This document shows positions 53,614 to 64,000 of a stretch of 64,000 bases of DNA, in pieces. Every line of letters starts with the position of its first letter. The stretch's first letter is position 1. A model generated the notes under the pieces. That model was given only the letters and a program-made list of their open reading frames with translations. It was not told where the DNA came from and ran no database searches. Origin of the DNA: Neobacillus mesonae. GTDB lineage: Bacteria; Bacillota; Bacilli; Bacillales; Cytobacillaceae. The translations under genes and the position numbers were made by a program. The DNA lies in the NCBI RefSeq assembly GCF_001636315.1, contig NZ_KV440949.1, positions 2,788,223 to 2,852,222 on the forward strand, read 5' to 3'.

Positions 53614-54666
53614 ATGTTATCAGAAGCAAGAGTCCGAGAGGTTGTTGGCAGCCTTAAAGAACCATTTTTACATAAAACATTGGCAGAATTAAATGCTATT
53701 GAAGAAGTGAAAGTTAAAGAAGAGAAGAATCATGTTAGTGTCAAGGTGCAGGTTGCAAGAACCGGTTCAAGTGAACAGCTTGAGCTGCAAACACAAATCG
53801 TTAACGCGCTGAAAGGAGCAGGAGCGGCTACTGTTGGGATCCGTTTCACCCAGCTGCCGGAAGAAGTGCTAGCTGCCCATCGCCATGCTGAACCTGAACA
53901 GGAAAAGAATCTCCTTAACTCCCAAACGACAAAATTTGTCGCTATCGCCAGCGGTAAAGGCGGGGTTGGTAAATCAACCGTATCCGTAAACTTAGCGGTG
54001 GCCCTTGCCCGGCTTGGGAAAAAGGTCGGCTTAATCGATGCCGATATTTACGGGTTCAGTGTTCCTGATATGATGGGAATTACAAAACGCCCGGTGGTCC
54101 GCGGGGAAAAAATTATTCCGGTGGAACGATTCGGGGTTCAAGTGATTTCCATGGGCTTCTTTGTGGAAGATAATGCACCGATTATTTGGCGTGGTCCAAT
54201 GTTAGGAAAGATGTTAAACAGCTTCTTTAATGAAGTAGAATGGGGCGATATTGATTACTTACTGCTAGATTTACCGCCGGGAACTGGAGACGTTGCTTTG
54301 GACGTTCATACTATGCTGCCGCATTGTAAGGAAATTATCGTAACCACACCGCACCCAACTGCGGCATTTGTCGCGGCACGTGCCGGAGCGATGGCACTTC
54401 GAACTGAGCATGAGATCCTGGGTGTTATTGAGAATATGGCGTATTTCGAAAGTAAGCTAACCGGCGAAAAAGAATATGTATTCGGCCGTGGCGGCGGTGA
54501 AAAGCTGGCGGAGGAATTAAATACGGAAGTCCTGGGGCGTTTGCCGCTCGATCAGCCTGACTGGAATGAAGAAGACTTCGCACCGTCGATCTATCAGAAA
54601 GACCATCGCCTTGGAAAAATTTATAACGAAATTGCAGAAAAAGTAGTCGATTGTTTAAATAAATAA
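53614..54666 (+). CDS. salA: Mrp/ApbC-family P-loop ATPase SalA
   Basis: Iron-sulphur carrier-type ATPase family; in B. subtilis SalA also acts as a regulator that represses scoC and so raises protease expression. The 350-aa protein has an N-terminal MIP18/FeS-assembly domain (about 1-85) and the deviant Walker A GKGGVGKST near 115. Other blocks are LIDADIYGFS, DYLLLDLPPGTGDVAL and VIENMAYFE. The paired cysteines usual in Mrp near the C-terminus are not seen. AGGTG precedes ATG 53614. Position between cwlD and gerD matches B. subtilis. Confidence 0.93.
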   Translation: MLSEARVREVVGSLKEPFLHKTLAELNAIEEVKVKEEKNHVSVKVQVARTGSSEQLELQTQIVNALKGAGAATVGIRFTQLPEEVLAAHRHAEPEQEKNLLNSQTTKFVAIASGKGGVGKSTVSVNLAVALARLGKKVGLIDADIYGFSVPDMMGITKRPVVRGEKIIPVERFGVQVISMGFFVEDNAPIIWRGPMLGKMLNSFFNEVEWGDIDYLLLDLPPGTGDVALDVHTMLPHCKEIIVTTPHPTAAFVAARAGAMALRTEHEILGVIENMAYFESKLTGEKEYVFGRGGGEKLAEELNTEVLGRLPLDQPDWNEEDFAPSIYQKDHRLGKIYNEIAEKVVDCLNK

Positions 54667-54673
54667 TAGCTAA

Positions 54674-54703
54674 AGCCTCTTCCTGCTAATGGAAGAGGCT
54701 TTT
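54674..54703. terminator. Bidirectional terminator between salA and gerD
   Basis: AAAGCCTCTTCC pairs with GGAAGAGGCTTTT around TGCTAAT. It serves both convergent genes. Confidence 0.85.
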
Positions 54704-54721
54704 ATTGCGGTTTTAAGCTGC

Positions 54722-55339
54722 TTAACCGCCGCTTTTTTCACCGGAATCCTGGCTGCTGCCGCCGCCCTTGTCACTTTTAGCCTCTGCTTTTGCTTTGGCA
54801 TCCTCGGCAGCTTTAATTAGAAATTCCTGCATTTTTACTTTAAACAAAGGGCTGTCCATTGTTTCTGTTATGACTTTTTGCAGATTCTGACGATACTCTT
54901 TGCTTTTCATCGAATCTGCCATTTCCTTTTGGACCTCAGGTTCTTTAAAGACCTGAATCATCATGTTTCGATAGTCAGGATCATTCATTAAATCCTTCAG
55001 AAGTTTTTCATTTTCAGCTTTTAAATGTTTGGCAATACCCTGTGCAAACTTTGGGTCACTATAGGTTTTCTGCCAAAATTGCGCTGCTTTGTCAGAAGTT
55101 AATGTTTGTTGAATCGTATCAGTGATGATCTTTTGATCCATTACAAGCTGCTGCTTCATGGAATCGTCGTCCATCAGATCTTTTATTGCTTTTTTGCCTT
55201 CATCTGTTTTTAAAATATCGACCACCATTTTTTTGGTTTGGTCATAATCAATTTGACCTCCGCCGCTAGTATCGCTGGAAGAACAGCTCGTTAATATCAT
55301 CATGATGGGTAGGAGGAGCAGAATACTTTTTGCCTTCAT
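54722..55339 (-). CDS. gerD: Spore germination protein GerD
   Basis: Lipoprotein scaffold that clusters germinant receptors into the germinosome of the inner spore membrane. From ATG 55339 (AAAGGAG eight bases upstream) it has 205 aa: signal peptide MKAKSILLLLPIMMILTSC with lipobox LTSC, then a helical, highly charged body and a Lys/Ser/Gly-rich tail. The longer frame to 55417 lacks a ribosome site and would hide the signal peptide. It would also serve the transposon-borne receptor at 25692-29414 if that is expressed. Confidence 0.93.
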   Translation of the reverse strand: MKAKSILLLLPIMMILTSCSSSDTSGGGQIDYDQTKKMVVDILKTDEGKKAIKDLMDDDSMKQQLVMDQKIITDTIQQTLTSDKAAQFWQKTYSDPKFAQGIAKHLKAENEKLLKDLMNDPDYRNMMIQVFKEPEVQKEMADSMKSKEYRQNLQKVITETMDSPLFKVKMQEFLIKAAEDAKAKAEAKSDKGGGSSQDSGEKSGG

Positions 55340-55486
55340 TGTTAAGCTCCTTTCACAGAAAGATTCCTTTATTTTATAATGAAGAAATTCCGGAAAGATT
55401 ATTCGTGTGTAACGCAAATAATGGATTTTTCCTATTTCGCTTGGTACAATCAGGGGAGGATTTATTTTATTTTGGAGGTTTAGGGT

Positions 55487-56170
55487 GTGACAAGCCGAAA
55501 TTTGGTAAAACTGTTTTGGAATACATTATTAGTTGGCGGGATCACGACGGCAATTGTCGGATTGTTTGTACGCTGGCATGAATTACAGCCATTTTTTGCT
55601 GACTTTAAAATTATCGATATCATCTCGGCAATTGTTTGGTTAATTGTCATGGGGTTTCTCTTTAGTGTAATCAGTCAAATGGGATTTTTTGCATATTTAA
55701 CGATTCACCGTTTTGGGCTGGGGATCTTTAAATCAGTTTCTCTTTGGAATGCGGTGCAAGTGGTACTGATTCTATTTGGATTATTTGATTTGGTTTATTT
55801 GCGTTACAGCAACTTTGCGAAATCGGGTGACCCATTGCTTCCATTCCTTGTACCGGCGCTTCTTTTAGCTGTTGTATCGCTTGTGGTGGCTTGGTTAAAG
55901 AGCAAGGAGACAAATCGTGATGCCTTTATTCCAGCGCTATTTTTTATGATTGTGGCGACGCTTGTCGAGTGGGTACCTGTTCTAAGGATTAACTCAAGCA
56001 GCTGGCTCTATACGATGGTTATTGCATTGCTGGCTTGCAATGCCTATCAAATATTAGTTCTGCATAAATTAAATGCCAAGTCCGCGCAGGAAAGGCAGCA
56101 AAAGAAAATTCAAAATGCCAATAAGGCACCAGAACATCAGAAAAAGAAAGTGAAAAAATCAACGGTTTAA
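55487..56170 (+). CDS. kbaA: KinB signalling pathway activation protein KbaA
   Basis: Polytopic membrane protein needed for activity of the sporulation kinase KinB. It has 227 aa and about six hydrophobic segments (residues ~12-25, 40-60, 75-95, 105-125, 142-165, 175-190). A basic cytoplasmic tail ends KKKVKKSTV. The GTG start at 55487 follows GGAGGT (55474-55479). It diverges from gerD, as in B. subtilis. No enzymatic motif is known. Confidence 0.9.
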   Translation: MTSRNLVKLFWNTLLVGGITTAIVGLFVRWHELQPFFADFKIIDIISAIVWLIVMGFLFSVISQMGFFAYLTIHRFGLGIFKSVSLWNAVQVVLILFGLFDLVYLRYSNFAKSGDPLLPFLVPALLLAVVSLVVAWLKSKETNRDAFIPALFFMIVATLVEWVPVLRINSSSWLYTMVIALLACNAYQILVLHKLNAKSAQERQQKKIQNANKAPEHQKKKVKKSTV

Positions 56171-56173
56171 TTC

Positions 56174-56223
56174 AAAAAAGGGAGCATACGGCTGGCATTT
56201 TGCCCAGCGCATGCTCCTTTTTG
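56174..56223. terminator. Bidirectional terminator between kbaA and pdaB
   Basis: AAAAAGGGAGCAT pairs with ATGCTCCTTTTT, enclosing a GCTGG/CCAGC inner stem. Confidence 0.85.
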
Positions 56224-56976
56224 TTATTTGATTTCTTTCGAACGGGCATCGCCATTTGAAATCATTTCTGAGACGGTGACGAGCTTCAGCCCTTTTTTGT
56301 GTATACCTTGTAAAATGATTGGTAATGCCTTTTCGGTTTGCTTGGCCCCATCTGAGGCGTGAAGGAGTACGATTGATCCATTTTTGGCCTTTTTTACGTT
56401 ATCGACAATCTTCGTTACGCCAGGATTTTGCCAATCTTTTGAGTCCACACTCCAATGAACAACCGTATAACCATATCGCTTGGCAATTTTTAATGAGCGC
56501 TCATCAAAGTGTCCCGTCGGTGCTCTTAAAACTTTTATATCCTTGACGTTCAATTTTCGAAACGCTTCCTGGGCTTTCGAGATATCCTGGCCAATTTTTA
56601 CATCCTCGAGATCTGTATAGTCCTCATAATTGTAGCCAAGAAGGCCGATTTCATATCCTTCCTTCACAATTCTGGCCACAATATCAGGGTGTCTCTCCGC
56701 CCAGGATCCCGCTAAGAAAAAAGTAGCAGCCTTCACGTTTTCCTTCTTCAATGTATCCAAAATAGGCTCCGCTTTTTCGTCGCCCCAGCCAATATTAAAG
56801 GTTAGAGCAATACCTTTTTCACCGTGAAAAACTGCTTTAGGACCGTCTTTTGTTGAAAAGACAGGAATTTGGGTTAGGTTCTCAATATACAGGAACCACG
56901 CGGTAAAAAAAGCAGCAATTAAAATAAGGACAACATTCTTTAAAGCCTTTCCGTTTAAAACCACAAAAAAATTCAT
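56224..56976 (-). CDS. pdaB: Polysaccharide deacetylase family sporulation protein PdaB
   Basis: NodB-type deacetylase family protein required to maintain spores after late sporulation in B. subtilis; 250 aa. It has an N-terminal membrane anchor (about 11-30), VFSTKDGPKAVFHGEKG, and the deacetylase domain with ATFFLAGSWAERHPDIVARI, LRAPTGHFDERSLKIAKRYGY and IVLLHASDGAKQTEKALP. The first catalytic motif reads TFNIGWGD, with Asn where the family usually has TFD. Synteny with kbaA confirms the identity. Confidence 0.92.
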   Translation of the reverse strand: MNFFVVLNGKALKNVVLILIAAFFTAWFLYIENLTQIPVFSTKDGPKAVFHGEKGIALTFNIGWGDEKAEPILDTLKKENVKAATFFLAGSWAERHPDIVARIVKEGYEIGLLGYNYEDYTDLEDVKIGQDISKAQEAFRKLNVKDIKVLRAPTGHFDERSLKIAKRYGYTVVHWSVDSKDWQNPGVTKIVDNVKKAKNGSIVLLHASDGAKQTEKALPIILQGIHKKGLKLVTVSEMISNGDARSKEIK

Positions 56977-57117
56977 TCGTGACCCCCCGCCTCGTCCAAA
57001 AATATCCTTGTCTCAAACCTATGCCTGTCTTTTTCAAAATATGTTGAAAAAACTTGATTATATTTTTTCAAAAAATGGAAAACACTACTATAACAGAAAT
57101 TTCATGGAGGTTATTCA

Positions 57118-57348
57118 ATGTTTGGACTTCTCATCAACGAAAAAGAAATAAAAGAAATGGAATATCTGCTTAAAAGGGAAATGGATGAAATCCTATTCGA
57201 TTTAGGAGATGACCGGATCGATCACATTGTGAAAAGGGCCATGGAAGAAAGATATAAAGTGCTATTTGCCCTGTTTAGAAGGGTTGCATCCCCGAATGAA
57301 TGTATTAAGTATATTAGGAATGGCAGAAAGAACCGTTTAAAGGGTTAA
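57118..57348 (+). CDS. Small conserved-looking hypothetical protein
   Basis: A 76-aa charged, mostly helical protein beginning MFGLLINEKEIKEMEYLLKR and ending KYIRNGRKNRLKG. GGAGG lies eight bases before ATG 57118. No motif or signal peptide is present. It occupies the gap between pdaB and the rRNA promoters and is co-directional with the rRNA operon. Confidence 0.7.
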   Translation: MFGLLINEKEIKEMEYLLKREMDEILFDLGDDRIDHIVKRAMEERYKVLFALFRRVASPNECIKYIRNGRKNRLKG

Positions 57349-57380
57349 TATCAATTATTAAACTTTTTTATGAAATATGG

Positions 57381-57482
57381 TTGACTTTTATATTTCACCT
57401 TGTTATATTAATAAACGTCGCTGCTGACTGATAAAACAACTTAAAAAAAGTTGTTGACAGTATCGGTTGCGGATGATATATT
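57381..57482 (+). promoter_or_regulatory. Tandem rRNA promoters P1 and P2
   Basis: P1 has TTGACT 57381-57386 and TATATT 57404-57409. P2 has TTGACA 57454-57459 and TATATT 57477-57482. Both have 17-bp spacers. The boxA-type antiterminator sequence TTCTTTGAAAACT follows at 57536-57548. Confidence 0.85.
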
Positions 57483-57631
57483 AAGAAAGTCGCTTTAAGC
57501 AAACAGCTTTTTTATAGCGACTGAGAAATTCATTGTTCTTTGAAAACTAAACAAACAAAAAACGTCAACAAACAATAATTATTCATCTCTTTATGAGATG
57601 AAGCCAACGTAAAATTTATGAGCTAATCAAC

Positions 57632-62323
<4,692 letters not shown>

Positions 62324-62407
62324 AGTCAATAAGATTAGCGAACTCATTCTTACCAATCTTCTTCTGTATTATCTAGTTTTGAGGGAATGAAATTTTTAAA
62401 AATCCTC

Positions 62408-62435
62408 TTGACATTTTTTTAAAAAACACTATAAT
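62408..62435 (+). promoter_or_regulatory. Internal promoter before 5S rRNA and tRNA cluster
   Basis: TTGACA 62408-62413 and TATAAT 62430-62435 with a 16-bp spacer: a full match to the sigma-A consensus boxes, starting about 20 nt before 5S. It would allow 5S and the eight tRNAs to be made apart from 16S and 23S. Confidence 0.75.
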
Positions 62436-62457
62436 AAAATAGTGTCAATTAAATAAG

Positions 62458-62574
<117 letters not shown>

Positions 62575-62584
62575 GTTTCATTGT

Positions 62585-62659
62585 TCCGCAGTAGCTCAGT
62601 GGTAGAGCTATCGGCTGTTAACCGATCGGTCGTAGGTTCGAATCCTACCTGCGGAGCCA
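62585..62659 (+). tRNA. tRNA-Asn (anticodon GTT)
   Basis: Full cloverleaf, acceptor TCCGCAG/CTGCGGA, anticodon loop CTGTTAA, CCA encoded. First of eight tRNAs after 5S. Confidence 0.97.
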
Positions 62660-62687
62660 TTTTTTTGCCTACAAGATTGAAAGCTAT

Positions 62688-62760
62688 GCTTCCATAGCTC
62701 AGCAGGTAGAGCACTTCCATGGTAAGGAAGAGGTCAGCGGTTCGAGCCCGCTTGGAAGCT
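62688..62760 (+). tRNA. tRNA-Thr (anticodon GGT)
   Basis: Acceptor GCTTCCA/TGGAAGC, anticodon stem CTTCC/GGAAG with loop ATGGTAA. CCA is not encoded (followed by TAC). Confidence 0.95.
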
Positions 62761-62779
62761 TACCTAAAAATTTGATATT

Positions 62780-62854
62780 GGCCCCTTGGTCAAGCGGTTA
62801 AGACACCGCCCTTTCACGGCGGTAACACGGGTTCGAATCCCGTAGGGGTCACCA
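62780..62854 (+). tRNA. tRNA-Glu (anticodon TTC)
   Basis: Acceptor GGCCCCT/AGGGGTC, anticodon loop CTTTCAC, CCA encoded. Confidence 0.96.
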
Positions 62855-62858
62855 TTTT

Positions 62859-62934
62859 GGAGGATTAGCTCAGCTGGGAGAGCATCTGCCTTACAAGCAG
62901 AGGGTCGGCGGTTCGATCCCGTCATCCTCCACCA
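62859..62934 (+). tRNA. tRNA-Val (anticodon TAC)
   Basis: Acceptor GGAGGAT/ATCCTCC, anticodon loop CTTACAA, CCA encoded. Only four bases separate it from tRNA-Glu. Confidence 0.96.
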
Positions 62935-62951
62935 TCTTTTAATTTTGTTAT

Positions 62952-63027
<76 letters not shown>

Positions 63028-63033
63028 TATGTT

Positions 63034-63118
63034 GGAGGGGTAGCGAAGTGGCTAAACGCGGCGGACTGTAAATCCGCTCCCTCAGGGTTCGGCGGTTCGA
63101 ATCCGTCCCCCTCCACCA
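63034..63118 (+). tRNA. tRNA-Tyr (anticodon GTA)
   Basis: Class II tRNA of 85 nt with a long variable arm (CTCCCTCAGGGTTC region), anticodon loop CTGTAAA, CCA encoded. Confidence 0.96.
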
Positions 63119-63163
63119 TACATATTTTCTTTTTTTTTGGACATAATGAAGATAGTATATTAT

Positions 63164-63238
63164 TGGGCTATAGCCAAGCGGTAAGGCAACGGACTTTGAC
63201 TCCGTCATTCGTAGGTTCGAATCCTGCTAGCCCAGCCA
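63164..63238 (+). tRNA. tRNA-Gln (anticodon TTG)
   Basis: Acceptor TGGGCTA/TAGCCCA, anticodon loop CTTTGAC, CCA encoded. Confidence 0.96.
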
Positions 63239-63245
63239 TTAAAGT

Positions 63246-63318
63246 GAGCCATTAGCTCAGTCGGTAGAGCATCTGACTTTTAATCAGAGGGTCGAAGGTT
63301 CGAGTCCTTCATGGCTCA
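63246..63318 (+). tRNA. tRNA-Lys (anticodon TTT)
   Basis: Acceptor GAGCCAT/ATGGCTC, anticodon loop CTTTTAA. CCA is not encoded (followed by TAA). Last tRNA of the cluster. Confidence 0.96.
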
Positions 63319-63325
63319 TAATAAA

Positions 63326-63358
63326 AACACAAGAGATTAATATCCCTTGTGTTTTTTT
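63326..63358 (+). terminator. Terminator of the rRNA-tRNA operon
   Basis: AACACAAG pairs with CTTGTGTT, followed by seven T. Confidence 0.9.
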
Positions 63359-63385
63359 ATTGTATTAAATGTCGGTTTGAAGGCA

Positions 63386-63800
63386 AAACAGTATAAAATG
63401 TTGCCGAGATTGTCTTTAATGTGCAGTTTTGGAGACAAAACAGCATAAAAAATCATCGAAACTGTCTTCAATAAGCCGTCTTGGATACAAAACGGCATAA
63501 AAAATCATCGAAACTGTCTTCAATAAGCCGTCTTGAAGACAAACCAGCATAAAAAATCATCGAAACTGTCTTCAATAAGCCGTCTTGGATACAAAACGGC
63601 ATAAAAAATCATCGAAACTGTCTTCAATAAGCCGTCTTGGATACAAAACGGCATAAAAAATCATCGAAACTGTCTTCAATAAGCCGTCTTGAAGACAAAC
63701 CAGCATAAAAAATCATCGAAACTGTCTTCAATAAGCCGTCTTGAAGACAAACCAGCATAAAAAATCATCGAAACTGTCTTCAATAAGCCGTCTTGGAAGT
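63386..63800. repeat. 52-bp tandem repeat array
   Basis: Seven units with exact 52-bp period (unit starts CATAAAAAATC at 63444, 63496, 63548, 63600, 63652, 63704, 63756) plus a decayed unit before them. Each holds ATCGAAACTGTCTTCAATAA and GCCGTCTTG. The linker occurs in two forms, GGATACAAAACGG (A) and GAAGACAAACCAG (B), in the order A-B-A-A-B-B. No gene is supported here; a minus-strand frame only translates the repeats. Confidence 0.9.
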
Positions 63801-63913
63801 CAAGTCCTGATTTTTGTGTAAAATCAAAGGCAATTGTTTTCAACTTATTTCCTTTATATTCTCTATCCATACCCTTTCATTTTTTTTGACGAAACTTCCA
63901 TGGTTTTTCTTCT

Positions 63914-63971
63914 ACATATCCGGGAAGGGCTGTCAAAGGCTTTTCACTTTGACAGCCCTTCCCGGATATGT
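63914..63971. repeat. Perfect 25-bp inverted repeat
   Basis: ACATATCCGGGAAGGGCTGT and the next five bases (63914-63938) pair without mismatch with 63947-63971 around an 8-base loop. There are no T-runs directly after, so it is not a typical terminator. The sequence from 63872 to the end has no other feature. Confidence 0.85.
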
Positions 63972-64000
63972 GATCATCCCATGATGGAAGTGGAGTCGAA

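Noticed and set aside
63386..63800. CRISPR array
   Set aside because: Units are near-identical over the full 52 bp with no unique spacers, and there are no cas genes nearby. It is a plain tandem repeat.

Overview
The window is low-GC Firmicute chromosome, almost certainly a spore-forming Bacillaceae. The ends carry the gene order known from Bacillus subtilis: rplQ - ecfA1-ecfA2-ecfT-truA - rplM-rpsI on the left, and ybaK-cwlD-salA-gerD-kbaA-pdaB followed by an rRNA/tRNA operon on the right. The 16S sequence and gene content suggest Neobacillus or a near relative. This is inference; no search was run.

Left core (1-4996): the end of rplQ, the energy-coupling-factor transporter module, truA, and rplM-rpsI behind a consensus promoter and a probable L13-type leader. 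Right core (52202-64000): sporulation and germination genes, then 16S-23S-5S and eight tRNAs (Asn, Thr, Glu, Val, Thr, Tyr, Gln, Lys), then a 52-bp tandem repeat array. About 47 kb of accessory DNA separates rpsI from ybaK.

The accessory block starts with a group IIC intron sitting exactly at the end of the rpsI terminator. A second group II intron is nested between its domains V and VI (a twintron, 4997-8702). Next comes a thiazole/oxazole-modified microcin (TOMM) cluster: a precursor with a Cys/Gly/Phe core and no Ser or Thr, a maturation protein, a fused E1-like/YcaO cyclodehydratase and a SagB-type dehydrogenase. Spore-associated genes follow (a Cys-rich protein, a DUF3231 protein, a CotX-like coat protein). 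Then come an AirSR/YhcYZ-like two-component system, a VOC protein, a divergent QueA-like protein and an SDR. A LacI-type regulator-ribokinase-nucleoside hydrolase operon lies behind three identical 12-bp palindromes.

An 8.7-kb Tn3-family transposon (24950-33657, 38-bp inverted repeats, serine resolvase, TnpA) has landed at the 3' end of the nucleoside hydrolase gene. It carries a complete gerA-type spore germinant receptor operon bracketed by a ~322-bp inverted repeat pair. Beyond it lies a catabolic region on the minus strand: three Asp/Glu/hydantoin racemase paralogues, an MFS transporter, an M24 peptidase, a cupin, and HyuB/HyuA with an XRE-cupin regulator. A proline-degradation operon follows (P5C dehydrogenase, biotinyl/lipoyl-like protein, proline dehydrogenase) with a sigma-54 promoter and a divergent sigma-54 activator.

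The stretch 48926-50635 has no intact gene. It holds a pseudoknot-like element, two homologous ~115-nt structured elements whose stems differ by compensatory changes, a truncated HTH gene and the worn end of a second transposon of the same family. A DcuC-type transporter gene broken by one in-frame TGA closes the island. The items most worth following up are the twintron, the transposon-borne germination operon, the Ser/Thr-free TOMM and the covarying structured repeats.
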